Source: CAYPJE01 sp964410945 (GTDB taxonomy: Bacteria; Fidelibacterota; Marinisomatia; Marinisomatales; TCS56). Taken from it: a stretch of DNA of 47,322 nucleotides. Location of the stretch: NCBI GenBank assembly GCA_964410945.1, contig CAYPJE010000023.1:1-47322 (forward strand). Direction: 5' to 3'. The notes beneath the pieces were generated by a model. It ran no database searches. It was given only the letters and a program-made list of their open reading frames with translations, and was not told the origin of the DNA. Position 1 is the stretch's first letter; each line of letters starts with the position of its first letter. The translations under genes and the position numbers were made by a program. Below are positions 1 to 8,138 of this stretch, one piece after another.

Positions 1-1
1 G

Positions 2-343
2 CTCCACCTCGTCCAGTTGTGATTCACTGACTGAAAAGGCCATAAACTCATCCTGCCAGTCCAGCCTGGTGGGCATGAACACCTGGCGGCTGATCCAATC
101 CGCAGATTCCTGTTGTACGTCAGCAATTATAGCGCTGATTGACTTATCATGGGGGGCCAGGAACAGCACATGGACATGATCTTCAAATCCATTTACGATT
201 TCCACCGAACAGCCCTGTTTTTCAAAACATTCGCTGATCTTGCGATGAATCAGGAGGGAATGATCCATAAGAATTAATGGTTCAATATCTTTAACAGTAA
301 TAATGGCATGCAGCCAGATCTTGGTCTTGCTCTGCGACAACAT
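2..343 (-). CDS. tnpA: IS200-like transposase (Y1/HUH family), partial at window edge
   Basis: An open frame of 114 codons starts at an ATG (341-343) and runs off the left edge without a stop. The residues match the short single-domain TnpA proteins common in Bacteroidota-type genomes: an N-terminal strand (KIWLHAIITVKD), the metal-binding HUH pair His56/His58 in the stretch DHVHVLFLAP, and later the WQDEFMAFSVSES segment. The catalytic Tyr of the family normally lies in the last third, which is outside the window, so activity cannot be judged. Such enzymes cut and join single-stranded DNA at hairpin ends to move IS200/IS605 or REP elements. It lies 27 bp downstream of atpC on the same strand. 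REP-like inverted repeats occur elsewhere in the window (7.9-8.1 kb, 10.7-10.9 kb), but a link is only inferred. Confidence 0.8.
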   Translation of the reverse strand, partial: MLSQSKTKIWLHAIITVKDIEPLILMDHSLLIHRKISECFEKQGCSVEIVNGFEDHVHVLFLAPHDKSISAIIADVQQESADWISRQVFMPTRLDWQDEFMAFSVSESQLDEVE

Positions 344-370
344 AACTATAATTTAGAAGGATTAGGTTAA

Positions 371-778
371 TCAGGATTGCTGGCGTTTCGCCACCTTCAA
401 ACGGGTCAGGGCGCGCCTGATGGACATCTCGGCCCGGGTCAGGTCCATATCGGCCGCTTTAGCGGTGATGCGCTGTTTGGCCCGTTCAAGGGCTTTCTGT
501 GCCCGATCGATATCAATATCACCGGCATGCTCCGCCGTTTCCACCAGCAGCTTGACCTCGTCACCGGTTACCTCGGCGAAACCGCCCCGGGTAGCCAGAA
601 AGCTGGTCTCCTGACCGGCAACCACCTTGATCTCCCCTTCCTGCAGGGCGAACATGGCGTTGATATGGCGGGCCATGACACCGAATTGCCCGTCACTGCC
701 GGGACAGCGCAGGTAATCCACTTCACCTTTATCGATGACTTTAGTCGGTGTCACGATTTCAAGCCGGAAGGTACTCAT
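371..778 (-). CDS. atpC: F1Fo ATP synthase subunit epsilon
   Basis: This 135-residue protein has the N-terminal beta-sandwich of the F1 epsilon subunit (FRLEIVTPTKVI, then the GxFGVMxxH-like turn GQFGVMARHINAM) and a C-terminal helical hairpin rich in Ala, Arg and Lys (about residues 90-133). Epsilon is part of the central stalk. It couples gamma to the c-ring, and its C-terminal helices can inhibit ATP hydrolysis. The ATG abuts the atpD stop codon with no spacing, so translation is probably coupled. It is the last ATP synthase gene of the operon. I see no convincing rho-independent terminator before the transposase ORF. Confidence 0.97.
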   Translation of the reverse strand: MSTFRLEIVTPTKVIDKGEVDYLRCPGSDGQFGVMARHINAMFALQEGEIKVVAGQETSFLATRGGFAEVTGDEVKLLVETAEHAGDIDIDRAQKALERAKQRITAKAADMDLTRAEMSIRRALTRLKVAKRQQS

Positions 779-2176
779 TTATTTTTCCAGTTTTTTGGCT
801 TTTTCGACCGCTTCATCAATCGTACCAACATAGAGGAAGGCCCTTTCCGGCAAATGGTCAAATTCACCATTGATCAGCCGTTCGAATCCATCAACGGTAT
901 CGTCCAGTTTAACATAACGGCCTTCGGTACCGGTGAACTGTTCCGCCACAAAGAAGGGCTGCGACAGGAAACGCTGAATGCGTCTGGCCCGTGTCACCAC
1001 CGTTTTATCCTCATCGGATAATTCATCCATACCAAGAATGGCAATGATATCCTGGAGTTCGTTGTATTTCTGTAAAATTTCCTGGGTGCGTTTGGCCACG
1101 TTATAATGGCGGTCACCGACTACCCGTGGGTCCAGGATCCGTGAAGTGGAATCCAGGGGATCAACGGCCGGGTAGATACCCAATTCCGAGATGCGCCGTG
1201 ACAGAACGGTCATGGCATCCAGGTGGGCAAAAGCGGTGGCCGGAGCCGGGTCGGTCAGGTCGTCTGCCGGGACATAAATGGCCTGCACTGAAGTGATCGA
1301 ACCTTTTTTGGTGGAAGTGATCCGTTCCTGCAATTCACCCATCTCTGTGGACAGGGTTGGCTGGTAGCCAACCGCGGAAGGCATACGACCCAGCAGAGCC
1401 GATACTTCCGAACCGGCCTGGGTAAAACGGAAAATATTATCAATGAATAAAAGAACGTCCTTGCCCTCTTCCTCACGGAAATACTCTGCCATTGACAGGG
1501 CCGACAGTGCTACCCGTAAACGGGCGCCGGGGGGTTCGTTCATCTGGCCAAAAACCAGTGCTGTTTTTTCCAGCACACCGGATTCGGACATTTCCAGATA
1601 AAGGTCATTACCTTCGCGGGTCCGTTCACCAACACCGGCAAAAATTGAATAACCACCATGCTCGGTGGCAATATTACGGATCAGCTCCTGAATCAGTACT
1701 GTCTTGCCAACACCGGCTCCACCGAACAATCCGGTTTTACCGCCTTTGGTGTACGGCTCCAGCAGGTCGATAACCTTCAAACCGGTTTCCAATACTTCCG
1801 ATTCAACGGTAAAATCTTCCAGCTTGGGAGCTTCCCGGTGAATAGGATAGCGTTTTTCGGTCTTGGCATCTTCCTTGCCGTCAATCGGCTGCCCCAGCAG
1901 GTCGAACATCCGTCCCAGGGTTTCCGGTCCTACCGGTACCGAGATCGGAGCACCAGTGTCGAGTACTTTTTCACCGCGGGTCAAACCGTCGGTGGAATCC
2001 ATCGCCACCGTCCGAACCACTGCTTCACCAAGGTGCTGGGCAACTTCCAGAACCAGGGTATGGTTATCTCCCATATCCACATTCAGGGCGTTATAGATTT
2101 CCGGGAGCTGACCATCTTCAAAAACTACGTCAACGACGGCACCCATAATCTGATTGACTTTACCAATCCGTTCCAT
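779..2176 (-). CDS. atpD: F1Fo ATP synthase subunit beta
   Basis: This is the catalytic beta subunit of F1 (465 aa, normal length). Visible motifs are the Walker A loop GGAGVGKTVLI near residue 152, the GERTREGNDLY catalytic segment with its Glu, the Walker B LLFIDNIFRF, and the beta-signature region PAPATAFAHLDA. The N-terminal barrel begins GKVNQIMGAVVDVVF. It forms the nucleotide-binding hexamer with AtpA and makes or hydrolyses ATP at the membrane. The gene sits between atpG (9-bp gap) and atpC (0-bp gap) in the usual order, so co-transcription is almost certain. Confidence 0.99.
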   Translation of the reverse strand: MERIGKVNQIMGAVVDVVFEDGQLPEIYNALNVDMGDNHTLVLEVAQHLGEAVVRTVAMDSTDGLTRGEKVLDTGAPISVPVGPETLGRMFDLLGQPIDGKEDAKTEKRYPIHREAPKLEDFTVESEVLETGLKVIDLLEPYTKGGKTGLFGGAGVGKTVLIQELIRNIATEHGGYSIFAGVGERTREGNDLYLEMSESGVLEKTALVFGQMNEPPGARLRVALSALSMAEYFREEEGKDVLLFIDNIFRFTQAGSEVSALLGRMPSAVGYQPTLSTEMGELQERITSTKKGSITSVQAIYVPADDLTDPAPATAFAHLDAMTVLSRRISELGIYPAVDPLDSTSRILDPRVVGDRHYNVAKRTQEILQKYNELQDIIAILGMDELSDEDKTVVTRARRIQRFLSQPFFVAEQFTGTEGRYVKLDDTVDGFERLINGEFDHLPERAFLYVGTIDEAVEKAKKLEK

Positions 2177-2185
2177 AAAATGTCC

Positions 2186-3064
2186 TTATGACTGTTTCAG
2201 CGCATCGGCACCACTGACGATCTCAAGTAATTCCTTGGTGATCGCTGCCTGACGCGCTTTATTGTAATCTAATGTTAAGCTTGAAATCATTTCCGAGGCG
2301 TTATCAGTGGCCGCAGCCATGGAGTTCATCCGGGCGGCCTGTTCGGCGGCATTGGATTCCAGCAGAGCCTGCCAGACCTGGACATTGAGGTGCCTCGGGA
2401 CCAGGGAATTAACAATTTTTTCTTCCGATGGTTCAAACAGGAATTCACCCAACTCAGTCTTCGCCCCAGCCTCAGCTTCTTCATCCTCAGTCAGAACCAG
2501 TGGCAGGAACTGCTGGGTGATTACCTCTTGCCGGACCACATTCTTGAATTCATTGTAAATTAGATAAATTTTATCAAGGCGGTTTTCCAGATATAGATGA
2601 GTAACTTGTTCTACTATACTGGAAGCATGGGTGAAATTCAATTCATTCCAGAAATCGGTATACTCACCGATCACGTTATAATCTCGACGCAGGAAATGAT
2701 TGCGTCCTTTTTTACCAACACAGATCAGGGAAACATCCTCTCCGGGATATTCATCGATCAAACTGGCAGCAGTGCGAATGATATTTGAGTTAAAACCGCC
2801 GCAGAGACCGCGATCAGCGGTTATAATAACAAAACCAATTTTCTTTGCTTCGCGAACTTCCAGCAACGGATTCAGCGCCCGGTCAACCGATGGCAGCAGG
2901 TTATCCAGAACTTCGTTGATCCGCCGGGCATAGGGACGGGCCCGTTCCATGTTCAGCTGAGATTTCCGCAACCGGGCCGCCGCCACCATTTTCATGGCGT
3001 TGGTCACCTTCTGGATATTCTTGACCGCCTTGATGCGCAGCCGGATGTCTTTCAGACCTGCCAT
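2186..3064 (-). CDS. atpG: F1Fo ATP synthase subunit gamma
   Basis: This 292-aa central-stalk subunit turns inside the alpha/beta hexamer. The N-terminal helix carries the family signature (DIRLRIKAVKNIQKVTNAMKMVA), the Rossmann-like core has FVIITADRGLCGGFN, and the C-terminal helix ends TLDYNKARQAAITKELLEIVSGA, all diagnostic of gamma. The length is usual. It is encoded between atpA (12-bp gap) and atpD (9-bp gap) on the minus strand. I see no redox-regulatory Cys insertion such as that of chloroplast gamma. Confidence 0.98.
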   Translation of the reverse strand: MAGLKDIRLRIKAVKNIQKVTNAMKMVAAARLRKSQLNMERARPYARRINEVLDNLLPSVDRALNPLLEVREAKKIGFVIITADRGLCGGFNSNIIRTAASLIDEYPGEDVSLICVGKKGRNHFLRRDYNVIGEYTDFWNELNFTHASSIVEQVTHLYLENRLDKIYLIYNEFKNVVRQEVITQQFLPLVLTEDEEAEAGAKTELGEFLFEPSEEKIVNSLVPRHLNVQVWQALLESNAAEQAARMNSMAAATDNASEMISSLTLDYNKARQAAITKELLEIVSGADALKQS

Positions 3065-3076
3065 CGATCAGCTCAC

Positions 3077-4603
3077 TTAGCGGTTTTTATAGCCCGTAAT
3101 GAAATCATCCAGGGTTTTTCTCAGCGTATCCTTGATCTCATCGGATAGCTCCTTCTGGTCCGCGATTGTGGCCAGGACCGAATCACCGGAGGTTTGCATG
3201 AATCCCAGGTATTCTTTTGAAAAGGCTTTCGTCTGGTCGATGGTCAATTCGTCCAGGTAACCTTCCGTACCGGCAAAGATGATCGCCACCTGCTCTTCCA
3301 CTTTCAGCGGATCAAACTGGTGCTGGTTCAAAATTTCCACCAGCCGGTAACCACGGTCAAGTTGCTGTTTGGTAGCAGCATCCATATCGGAACCGAATTT
3401 GGCAAAGGCTTCCAGCTCCCGGAACTGGGCCAGTTCCAGCTTCAGCGAACCGGCCACCTGTTTCATGGCTTTAATCTGGGCATTTCCACCCACACGGGAA
3501 ACAGAAATACCAACGTTGATCGCCGGACGTACACCGGAGTAGAACAGGTTGCCTTCCAGGAATATCTGTCCATCGGTGATTGAAATAACATTGGTTGGAA
3601 TATAGGCCGAAACATCACCATCCTGGGTTTCGATGATCGGCAGGGCGGTCAGTGAACCACCGCCCAGGTCCTCGCTCAATTTGGAGGCCCGTTCCAGCAG
3701 GCGGCTGTGGAGATTGAAAATATCACCGGGGTAGGCTTCGCGCCCCGGAGGACGGCGCAGAAGCAATGATACCTGGCGATAGGCCACAGCGTGTTTGGAT
3801 AAGTCATCATAAACGATCAGGGCATGCTGGCCCTTATCACGGAAGTATTCACCCATGGTAGCCCCGGCGTAGGGTGCCACAAACTGCATCGGAGCCGGAT
3901 CGGAGGCATTGGCCGCCACCACGATCGTGTATTCCATGGCGCCATTGGCTTCCAGCTCAGCCACAACCCGTGCCACAGTGGATGCTTTCTGTCCGATGGC
4001 AACATAGATGCAGAACACCGGTTTATCGGACTTGTGGGTATCCTTCTGGTTAAGGATGGTATCGATGGCAATCGCCGTCTTCCCGGTCTGCCGGTCACCG
4101 AGGATCAGCTCACGCTGTCCCCGTCCGATCGGGATCATGCTGTCGATAGCTTTCAGACCGGTCTGCAAGGATTCGTTTACCGGTGAGCGCTGGAGGACTC
4201 CAAGGGCTTTCCGTTCGATCCGGCGGGATTCCTTGGCTTCGATGGCACCTTTTCCATCGATGGCCTGGCCCAGGGGATTAACCACCCGACCCAGCATCTC
4301 CGGTCCAACACCACATTCCACTACCCGGCCGGTCCGTTTGGCCAGATCGCCTTCCTTTACCAGGTGGCTTTCACCAAACAGCACCAGGCCCACATTATCC
4401 TCTTCCAGGTTCAGGGCCATGCCAAATACGCCGTTGGGCAGTTCCACCAGCTCGGAGGACATGACATTTTCCAGTCCGCTGCAGCGGGCGATACCATCAC
4501 CGATCTCGATAACTTCACCGACTTCGGATACATCGACGGTTACATCGAACTTGTCGATTTGCTCACGTAATAAAGATCGAATTTCTTCTGTTCTGATTTC
4601 CAT
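3077..4603 (-). CDS. atpA: F1Fo ATP synthase subunit alpha
   Basis: This is the non-catalytic nucleotide-binding subunit of F1 (508 aa). It has the Walker A GDRQTGKTAIA around residue 170, the segment LIVYDDLSKHAVAYRQVSLLLRRPPGREAYPGD, and the signature with the arginine finger (PAINVGISVSRVGGNAQ). The N-terminal region EEIRSLLREQIDKF binds the delta subunit. The gene lies 14 bp after atpH and 12 bp before atpG, inside the operon. Confidence 0.99.
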   Translation of the reverse strand: MEIRTEEIRSLLREQIDKFDVTVDVSEVGEVIEIGDGIARCSGLENVMSSELVELPNGVFGMALNLEEDNVGLVLFGESHLVKEGDLAKRTGRVVECGVGPEMLGRVVNPLGQAIDGKGAIEAKESRRIERKALGVLQRSPVNESLQTGLKAIDSMIPIGRGQRELILGDRQTGKTAIAIDTILNQKDTHKSDKPVFCIYVAIGQKASTVARVVAELEANGAMEYTIVVAANASDPAPMQFVAPYAGATMGEYFRDKGQHALIVYDDLSKHAVAYRQVSLLLRRPPGREAYPGDIFNLHSRLLERASKLSEDLGGGSLTALPIIETQDGDVSAYIPTNVISITDGQIFLEGNLFYSGVRPAINVGISVSRVGGNAQIKAMKQVAGSLKLELAQFRELEAFAKFGSDMDAATKQQLDRGYRLVEILNQHQFDPLKVEEQVAIIFAGTEGYLDELTIDQTKAFSKEYLGFMQTSGDSVLATIADQKELSDEIKDTLRKTLDDFITGYKNR

Positions 4604-4617
4604 AATTTTCTAACAAG

Positions 4618-5154
4618 TTATGATTGCAGCTCCTGGCGCAACCGTTCCAGACGGGTCTGCAAAGATCCGTCCACATACAGATTCCCGATTCTCAATTTCA
4701 ATCCTCCGAGCAAATCCGGTTCGATCACCGTGGACATATCCACTGGCTTATCCAGCCGTGATTTTATAGTCTGCTCGATATTGTTGACTACGGCCTGTTC
4801 CAGTTCACCAGCCGCATAGGCGGTTACAGTGACAACATCCAGGGTAGCGCGCTGAATGGCCTGGTAGGCCCGCAGGGTGGGCAGAAACAACTTCCATTCC
4901 TTCCGCTCGGAAAGCAATCCAAAGAATTCCGCTACAATCGGGTGGCAGTGATCCTGTAGAATCGAATACAGGATTTCCACTTTATTGCTGGGCTTTATCT
5001 TGGCAGTCTGGAAGAAAACCTTGAACATGGCATCTTTTTTAAGCAGGTAGGCGATCAGCAGCAGCGAATCGCGAACAGCCAGAATGCTGTCGGTCTGCCG
5101 GGCCACGTTAAACAGAGCCTGGGCATATTGCCGGGCGCGTTTATCAGGCTTCAT
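4618..5154 (-). CDS. atpH: F1Fo ATP synthase subunit delta
   Basis: This 178-aa delta (OSCP) subunit joins F1 to the peripheral stalk. It begins with RARQYAQALFNVARQ, the typical helical start of the family, and the C-terminal domain has the signature VIEPDLLGGLKLRIGNLYVDGSLQTRLERL. The gene overlaps atpF by 11 bp, so the two stalk subunits are probably translationally coupled. Confidence 0.97.
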   Translation of the reverse strand: MKPDKRARQYAQALFNVARQTDSILAVRDSLLLIAYLLKKDAMFKVFFQTAKIKPSNKVEILYSILQDHCHPIVAEFFGLLSERKEWKLFLPTLRAYQAIQRATLDVVTVTAYAAGELEQAVVNNIEQTIKSRLDKPVDMSTVIEPDLLGGLKLRIGNLYVDGSLQTRLERLRQELQS

Positions 5155-5650
5155 TTCGTTTCTGGATTTTATTTACGGTCTCATCGATCAAAGCCTGGTT
5201 ATCGGCTTTGGTCAGGTTCTTCCGGATCAGCTTGCCGGCTACTTCCAGGGACAGATCAACCACTTCCTTTTTGATCTCGGTAATGGCTTTCTCGGTCTCG
5301 GCCTGAATCTGCTGCTCGGCATTTTTCAACAGGACATCGGCCTGCTGCCGGGCATTATCCATGGTCTCGGTTTTCAGCTTTTCACCGGCGGCCTTACCCT
5401 CAGCCACGATATTCTGGGCTTCAGTGCGGGCTTCGGCAATCAACTGTTCCGATTTCTCCTGCAATTTGGCTAATTCGTCCCGGGCTTTCTCCGCATCGTC
5501 CAAAGACTGGCGGATCGTATCTTCCCGCTTCTGGAGCATCCCCAGCAGGGGCTTCCAGGCGAATTTGGTCAAGAGCCACAGCAGGATCAGGAAAGTGACA
5601 ATTGTCCAGATGAACAAACCCGGATCGGGTTGAACAAGAGGATTATTCAT
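5144..5650 (-). CDS. atpF: F1Fo ATP synthase subunit b
   Basis: This 168-aa peripheral-stalk subunit has one N-terminal membrane span (about residues 10-30, LFIWTIVTFLILLWLLTKFAW) followed by a long charged coiled coil rich in Glu, Lys, Ala and Gln, as in single-gene b subunits. No second b' gene is present, so the stalk is probably a homodimer. The gene is separated from atpE by 78 bp that contain a small palindrome (5685-5697), which is the longest gap between Fo genes. Confidence 0.97.
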   Translation of the reverse strand: MNNPLVQPDPGLFIWTIVTFLILLWLLTKFAWKPLLGMLQKREDTIRQSLDDAEKARDELAKLQEKSEQLIAEARTEAQNIVAEGKAAGEKLKTETMDNARQQADVLLKNAEQQIQAETEKAITEIKKEVVDLSLEVAGKLIRKNLTKADNQALIDETVNKIQKRNEA

Positions 5651-5728
5651 TTTCGGTCATCCGTTGACTGGTCAATACAATATTTGGTCAGTGACCAGAA
5701 AGGCCACCAAAAAAAATTGTTGACCGAA

Positions 5729-6040
5729 TTATTTCATCAATACGATTAACAGCACGAATACTTCCGCCAGAATCGCGACACCTTCCAGCAGGAAGAGCGG
5801 CAGGTTGACGGCGCCGGTGATCTGGGCAGCGGCTTCGGGCTGGCGGGCAATACTTTCAGCAGCGGCAGCGGCGAATTTGCCAATACCAAGGGCGGCACCG
5901 ACTACGATGATTCCCAGGCCGATGGCAGCACCGAAATAATGCAGATTCAAACTGCCTTCGGCAGCCAGAACCGGGGCGATGGCCGGCATTACAAACAGGG
6001 CCAGCCAGGTCACAATGGCGTATTTTCTTGAACGTGTCAT
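5729..6040 (-). CDS. atpE: F1Fo ATP synthase subunit c
   Basis: This c-ring subunit is 103 aa long, with two membrane helices in the last 80 residues and an N-terminal extension of about 25 residues that looks like a cleavable or additional hydrophobic segment (WLALFVMPAIAPVLAAEG). Helix 1 carries the Gly/Ala repeats and the loop has the conserved RQPEA. The ion-binding carboxylate is Glu in LFLLEGVAIL. The Na+ coordination pattern (Gln in helix 1, ES/T after the Glu) is absent: the helix-1 position is Lys in GIGKF. H+ coupling is therefore inferred. A strong GGAGG ribosome-binding site precedes the ATG, as expected for a subunit needed in many copies. Confidence 0.97.
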   Translation of the reverse strand: MTRSRKYAIVTWLALFVMPAIAPVLAAEGSLNLHYFGAAIGLGIIVVGAALGIGKFAAAAAESIARQPEAAAQITGAVNLPLFLLEGVAILAEVFVLLIVLMK

Positions 6041-6055
6041 TTCATTAACCTCCGA

Positions 6056-6973
6056 TTAATGTGATACATTGATTGCCATGCCGATAAAGACTGACGTCAG
6101 CATGGTGAAAACATAAGCTTGAACTAAAATAACAATAATTTCCAGGGCCGATATTCCCACCGCCAGGGGAACCGAAACAAGGATCCCGGCGCCGATCCCG
6201 GCCAGGGCGGCTTTGAATAATCCGGTGAAAATAAAAACGAAGGACAGGATCGCCAGGATGGCGATATGTCCGCCGGTCATGTTGGCCGCCAGTCGCATGG
6301 TCAGGGCGAAGGGCTTAACCAGCATCCCGATTATCTCGATGGGGATCAGCAGGATATAAATCGGCCAGGCCAGGCCGTGGGGAACCAGGTTCTTCCAATG
6401 CTGGACAAAACCGTGGGCCTTGCTGCCGGCAATGATAATACTGAAAAAGGTAATAATCGCCAGGGCGGCGGTAACATTATAATTACCGGTAGCGGTCACG
6501 CCACCATGGATCACCTTATTGATCCAGGAATGGGAATCAGTATGGAAAATGAAGCGGTCCAGGAAACCCAGCAGATCGAAGATCGGTACCATCCCGATGG
6601 CGTTGGCGGTGAGGATGAAACAGAAAAAGGTCAGAATCAGGGGTGCCCAGGTAGGGGTGAATTTTTCACCAACATTAGGCTTGATGATCGTATCCCTGAT
6701 AAACTGGACCACCGCCTCCAGGGCATTCATGAAACCGGTGGGAATCGGCCGCTCCTGCTTGACATAACGTCGCACGGCCCAGGTGATGGCGGTAAATACC
6801 AGCGCGGCCACAATCCAGATCATCAGTACATGCTTGGTAACCGAAAAATTAATACCAAAAACAGTGGGCAGCTCGATAATCGGATGATCGATCGAACTGT
6901 TGGAAACGTGATCCAGGATTACCTTGCCGGCATCAAATTCGCCGTTGCCGCTGCCATGTTCCGTAGTACTCAT
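6056..6973 (-). CDS. atpB: F1Fo ATP synthase subunit a
   Basis: This 305-aa Fo stator subunit has five to six membrane helices and forms the proton half-channels against the c-ring. The essential arginine is in KPFALTMRLAANMTGGH (fourth helix of the family). Other family segments are TPTWAPLILTFFCFILTANAIGMVP and the C-terminal ISALEIIVILVQAYVFTMLTSVFIG. A hydrophilic N-terminus of about 45 residues and an insertion containing DRFIFHTDSHSWINK are longer than in E. coli, as in many Bacteroidota-type a subunits. It is followed 15 bp later by atpE. Confidence 0.97.
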   Translation of the reverse strand: MSTTEHGSGNGEFDAGKVILDHVSNSSIDHPIIELPTVFGINFSVTKHVLMIWIVAALVFTAITWAVRRYVKQERPIPTGFMNALEAVVQFIRDTIIKPNVGEKFTPTWAPLILTFFCFILTANAIGMVPIFDLLGFLDRFIFHTDSHSWINKVIHGGVTATGNYNVTAALAIITFFSIIIAGSKAHGFVQHWKNLVPHGLAWPIYILLIPIEIIGMLVKPFALTMRLAANMTGGHIAILAILSFVFIFTGLFKAALAGIGAGILVSVPLAVGISALEIIVILVQAYVFTMLTSVFIGMAINVSH

Positions 6974-6989
6974 TAATTCAGATTCTCAA

Positions 6990-7352
6990 TTACAACTTTT
7001 CTGGCTTAAAAATGGATTGAAAGTATAACGCTTCCAGCACATGCAGAACAACAAAATAGACCGTAAAACTTATCACAAAAGGAATGAAGGATACGGTGTC
7101 TGTCAGGACCAGATAACTGACATACAGACCGTAGAACAGCATTTTGCTGAAAAAGGATTTGATCATCAGGTTGGTCAATTTACCCGGATTGTTTATATAA
7201 GCTTTTTGAATGAAAAACACTGTCACGATTCCGATCAGCCAGGGACCGAACATGCCCCAGAACAAGTCGCCACCGATCGGTTGTTCAATCAATCCGGCCA
7301 GCAGGCCCCAGGAACCGAAACACAGTGCTGTCAGGTAGATTAATATTTTCAT
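6990..7352 (-). CDS. AtpI-like small membrane protein of the ATP synthase operon
   Basis: This 120-aa hydrophobic protein has four predicted membrane spans (about residues 3-22, 30-50, 68-85, 90-110) and lies 16 bp upstream of atpB. The position, length and topology match the loosely conserved ATP synthase I protein, which assists c-ring assembly or Mg2+ supply in other bacteria. Sequence conservation in that family is low, so the identification rests mainly on context. A separate AtpZ-type protein is encoded about 21 kb away at 28393-28632. Confidence 0.7.
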   Translation of the reverse strand: MKILIYLTALCFGSWGLLAGLIEQPIGGDLFWGMFGPWLIGIVTVFFIQKAYINNPGKLTNLMIKSFFSKMLFYGLYVSYLVLTDTVSFIPFVISFTVYFVVLHVLEALYFQSIFKPEKL

Positions 7353-7403
7353 TTAGGATTTATTTCCATCAGTTTATTATTATCGGCAATTGGCGGACAA
7401 TCT

Positions 7404-7799
7404 TTAATATTGAATAAAAATATTTGAATCGCGATTCTCGGCCATCACTTTCAGGCGTTCCCACAACCAGCGTTTGAAGATCAGGCGAGTAACCGGGATC
7501 AGTAATAAAATACCTAAAATATCGGTAAGCAGACCCGGTGTGAGCAGGACAATACCACCAACCAGGATCAGCAGTCCGTCCACCAGTTTTTCCGCCGGCA
7601 TGCGGCCCATCTGCAGTTCCTGCTGGATCTGGTACCAGATCGTCAGGCCGTACAATTTGGCCAGGTAAGCACCCACGAAGCCGGTCCCGATTACCAGGAG
7701 GATGGTATTCCAGAAGCCCATCACCTCACCCAGCTTGATCAGGATCAGGATTTCAATTAATGGAATACCGATAAATAATGCTAAAAGTCTACTGAACAT
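7404..7799 (-). CDS. fxsA: FxsA family membrane protein
   Basis: This 131-aa protein matches the FxsA family. It has an N-terminal hydrophobic segment with IPLIEILILIKLGEVMG, the central GTGFVGAYLAKLYGL, and the segment GGIVLLTPGLLTDILGILLLIPVTR, which is the family hallmark. Three to four membrane spans are expected, with a basic cytoplasmic tail. In E. coli, overproduction of FxsA relieves exclusion of phage T7 by the F plasmid; its normal role is not known. It is encoded 51 bp upstream of the ATP synthase operon in the same direction and may be its first gene. Confidence 0.92.
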   Translation of the reverse strand: MFSRLLALFIGIPLIEILILIKLGEVMGFWNTILLVIGTGFVGAYLAKLYGLTIWYQIQQELQMGRMPAEKLVDGLLILVGGIVLLTPGLLTDILGILLLIPVTRLIFKRWLWERLKVMAENRDSNIFIQY

Positions 7800-7913
7800 A
7801 GGTCACTTCAATGGTGGAATTTACAAAAGGTTTCAGAGCAGGAATTAATATTTAAGATTGAAATAGCAATTGGATTGTACACCAAACTATCGGATTGTCA
7901 CACCGTGCACGGC

Positions 7914-8061
7914 CCTGCCTACCGGAACGGCAGTACAGGCAGGGAAGTAATTCTGACATAGGCTTTTAGTAAAACGGTTGCCAGAGATTCTTCACTCACT
8001 ACATTCGTTCAGAATGACAAGTGCGGATTAAACTATTAACGTCCAGGTTGTCATGCTGGGC
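7914..8061. repeat. REP-like intergenic repeat patch
   Basis: The 339-base gap between fxsA and the first lipoprotein gene (7800-8138) holds no ORF I can support. It contains an 8-bp inverted repeat (CCCTGCCT at 7914-7921, AGGCAGGG at 7938-7945). It also contains a GAGATTCTTC...TTCAGAATGACAA element (7984-8020), whose reverse complement is the familiar bacterial TTGTCATTCTGA...GAAGAATCTC dispersed motif, and a fragment TTGTCATGCTGGG (8049-8061). Closely similar elements occur at 10748-10852, on the other side of the lipoprotein array. These look like mobile palindromic repeats of the REP/BIME type. Confidence 0.6.
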
Positions 8062-8075
8062 CTTAAGTGTTTCCA

Positions 8076-8104
8076 TTGACTTTTTAATCCATTAAAGATA
8101 AAAT
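8076..8104 (+). promoter_or_regulatory. Sigma70-type promoter of the PKD lipoprotein array
   Basis: TTGACT (8076-8081) and TAAAAT (8099-8104) are separated by exactly 17 bases, each one mismatch from the sigma70 consensus. Transcription would start near 8111. A ribosome-binding site AGGGGG (8129-8134) and the ATG at 8139 follow. It is the best promoter-like sequence I see in the window. Confidence 0.65.
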
Positions 8105-8138
8105 CCGGTTGTTGATAAGAATTCAATCAGGGGGTAAT

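Noticed and set aside
377..1021. A 214-codon plus-strand ORF across atpC/atpD, and others at 1658-2191, 6266-6976 and 17031-17939
   Set aside because: They are shadows on the opposite strand of strongly conserved genes, with no ribosome-binding site and no family resemblance.
5729..6040. Sodium-dependent ATP synthase
   Set aside because: The c subunit lacks the helix-1 Gln and the Ser/Thr next to the ion-binding Glu that mark Na+-coupled rings.
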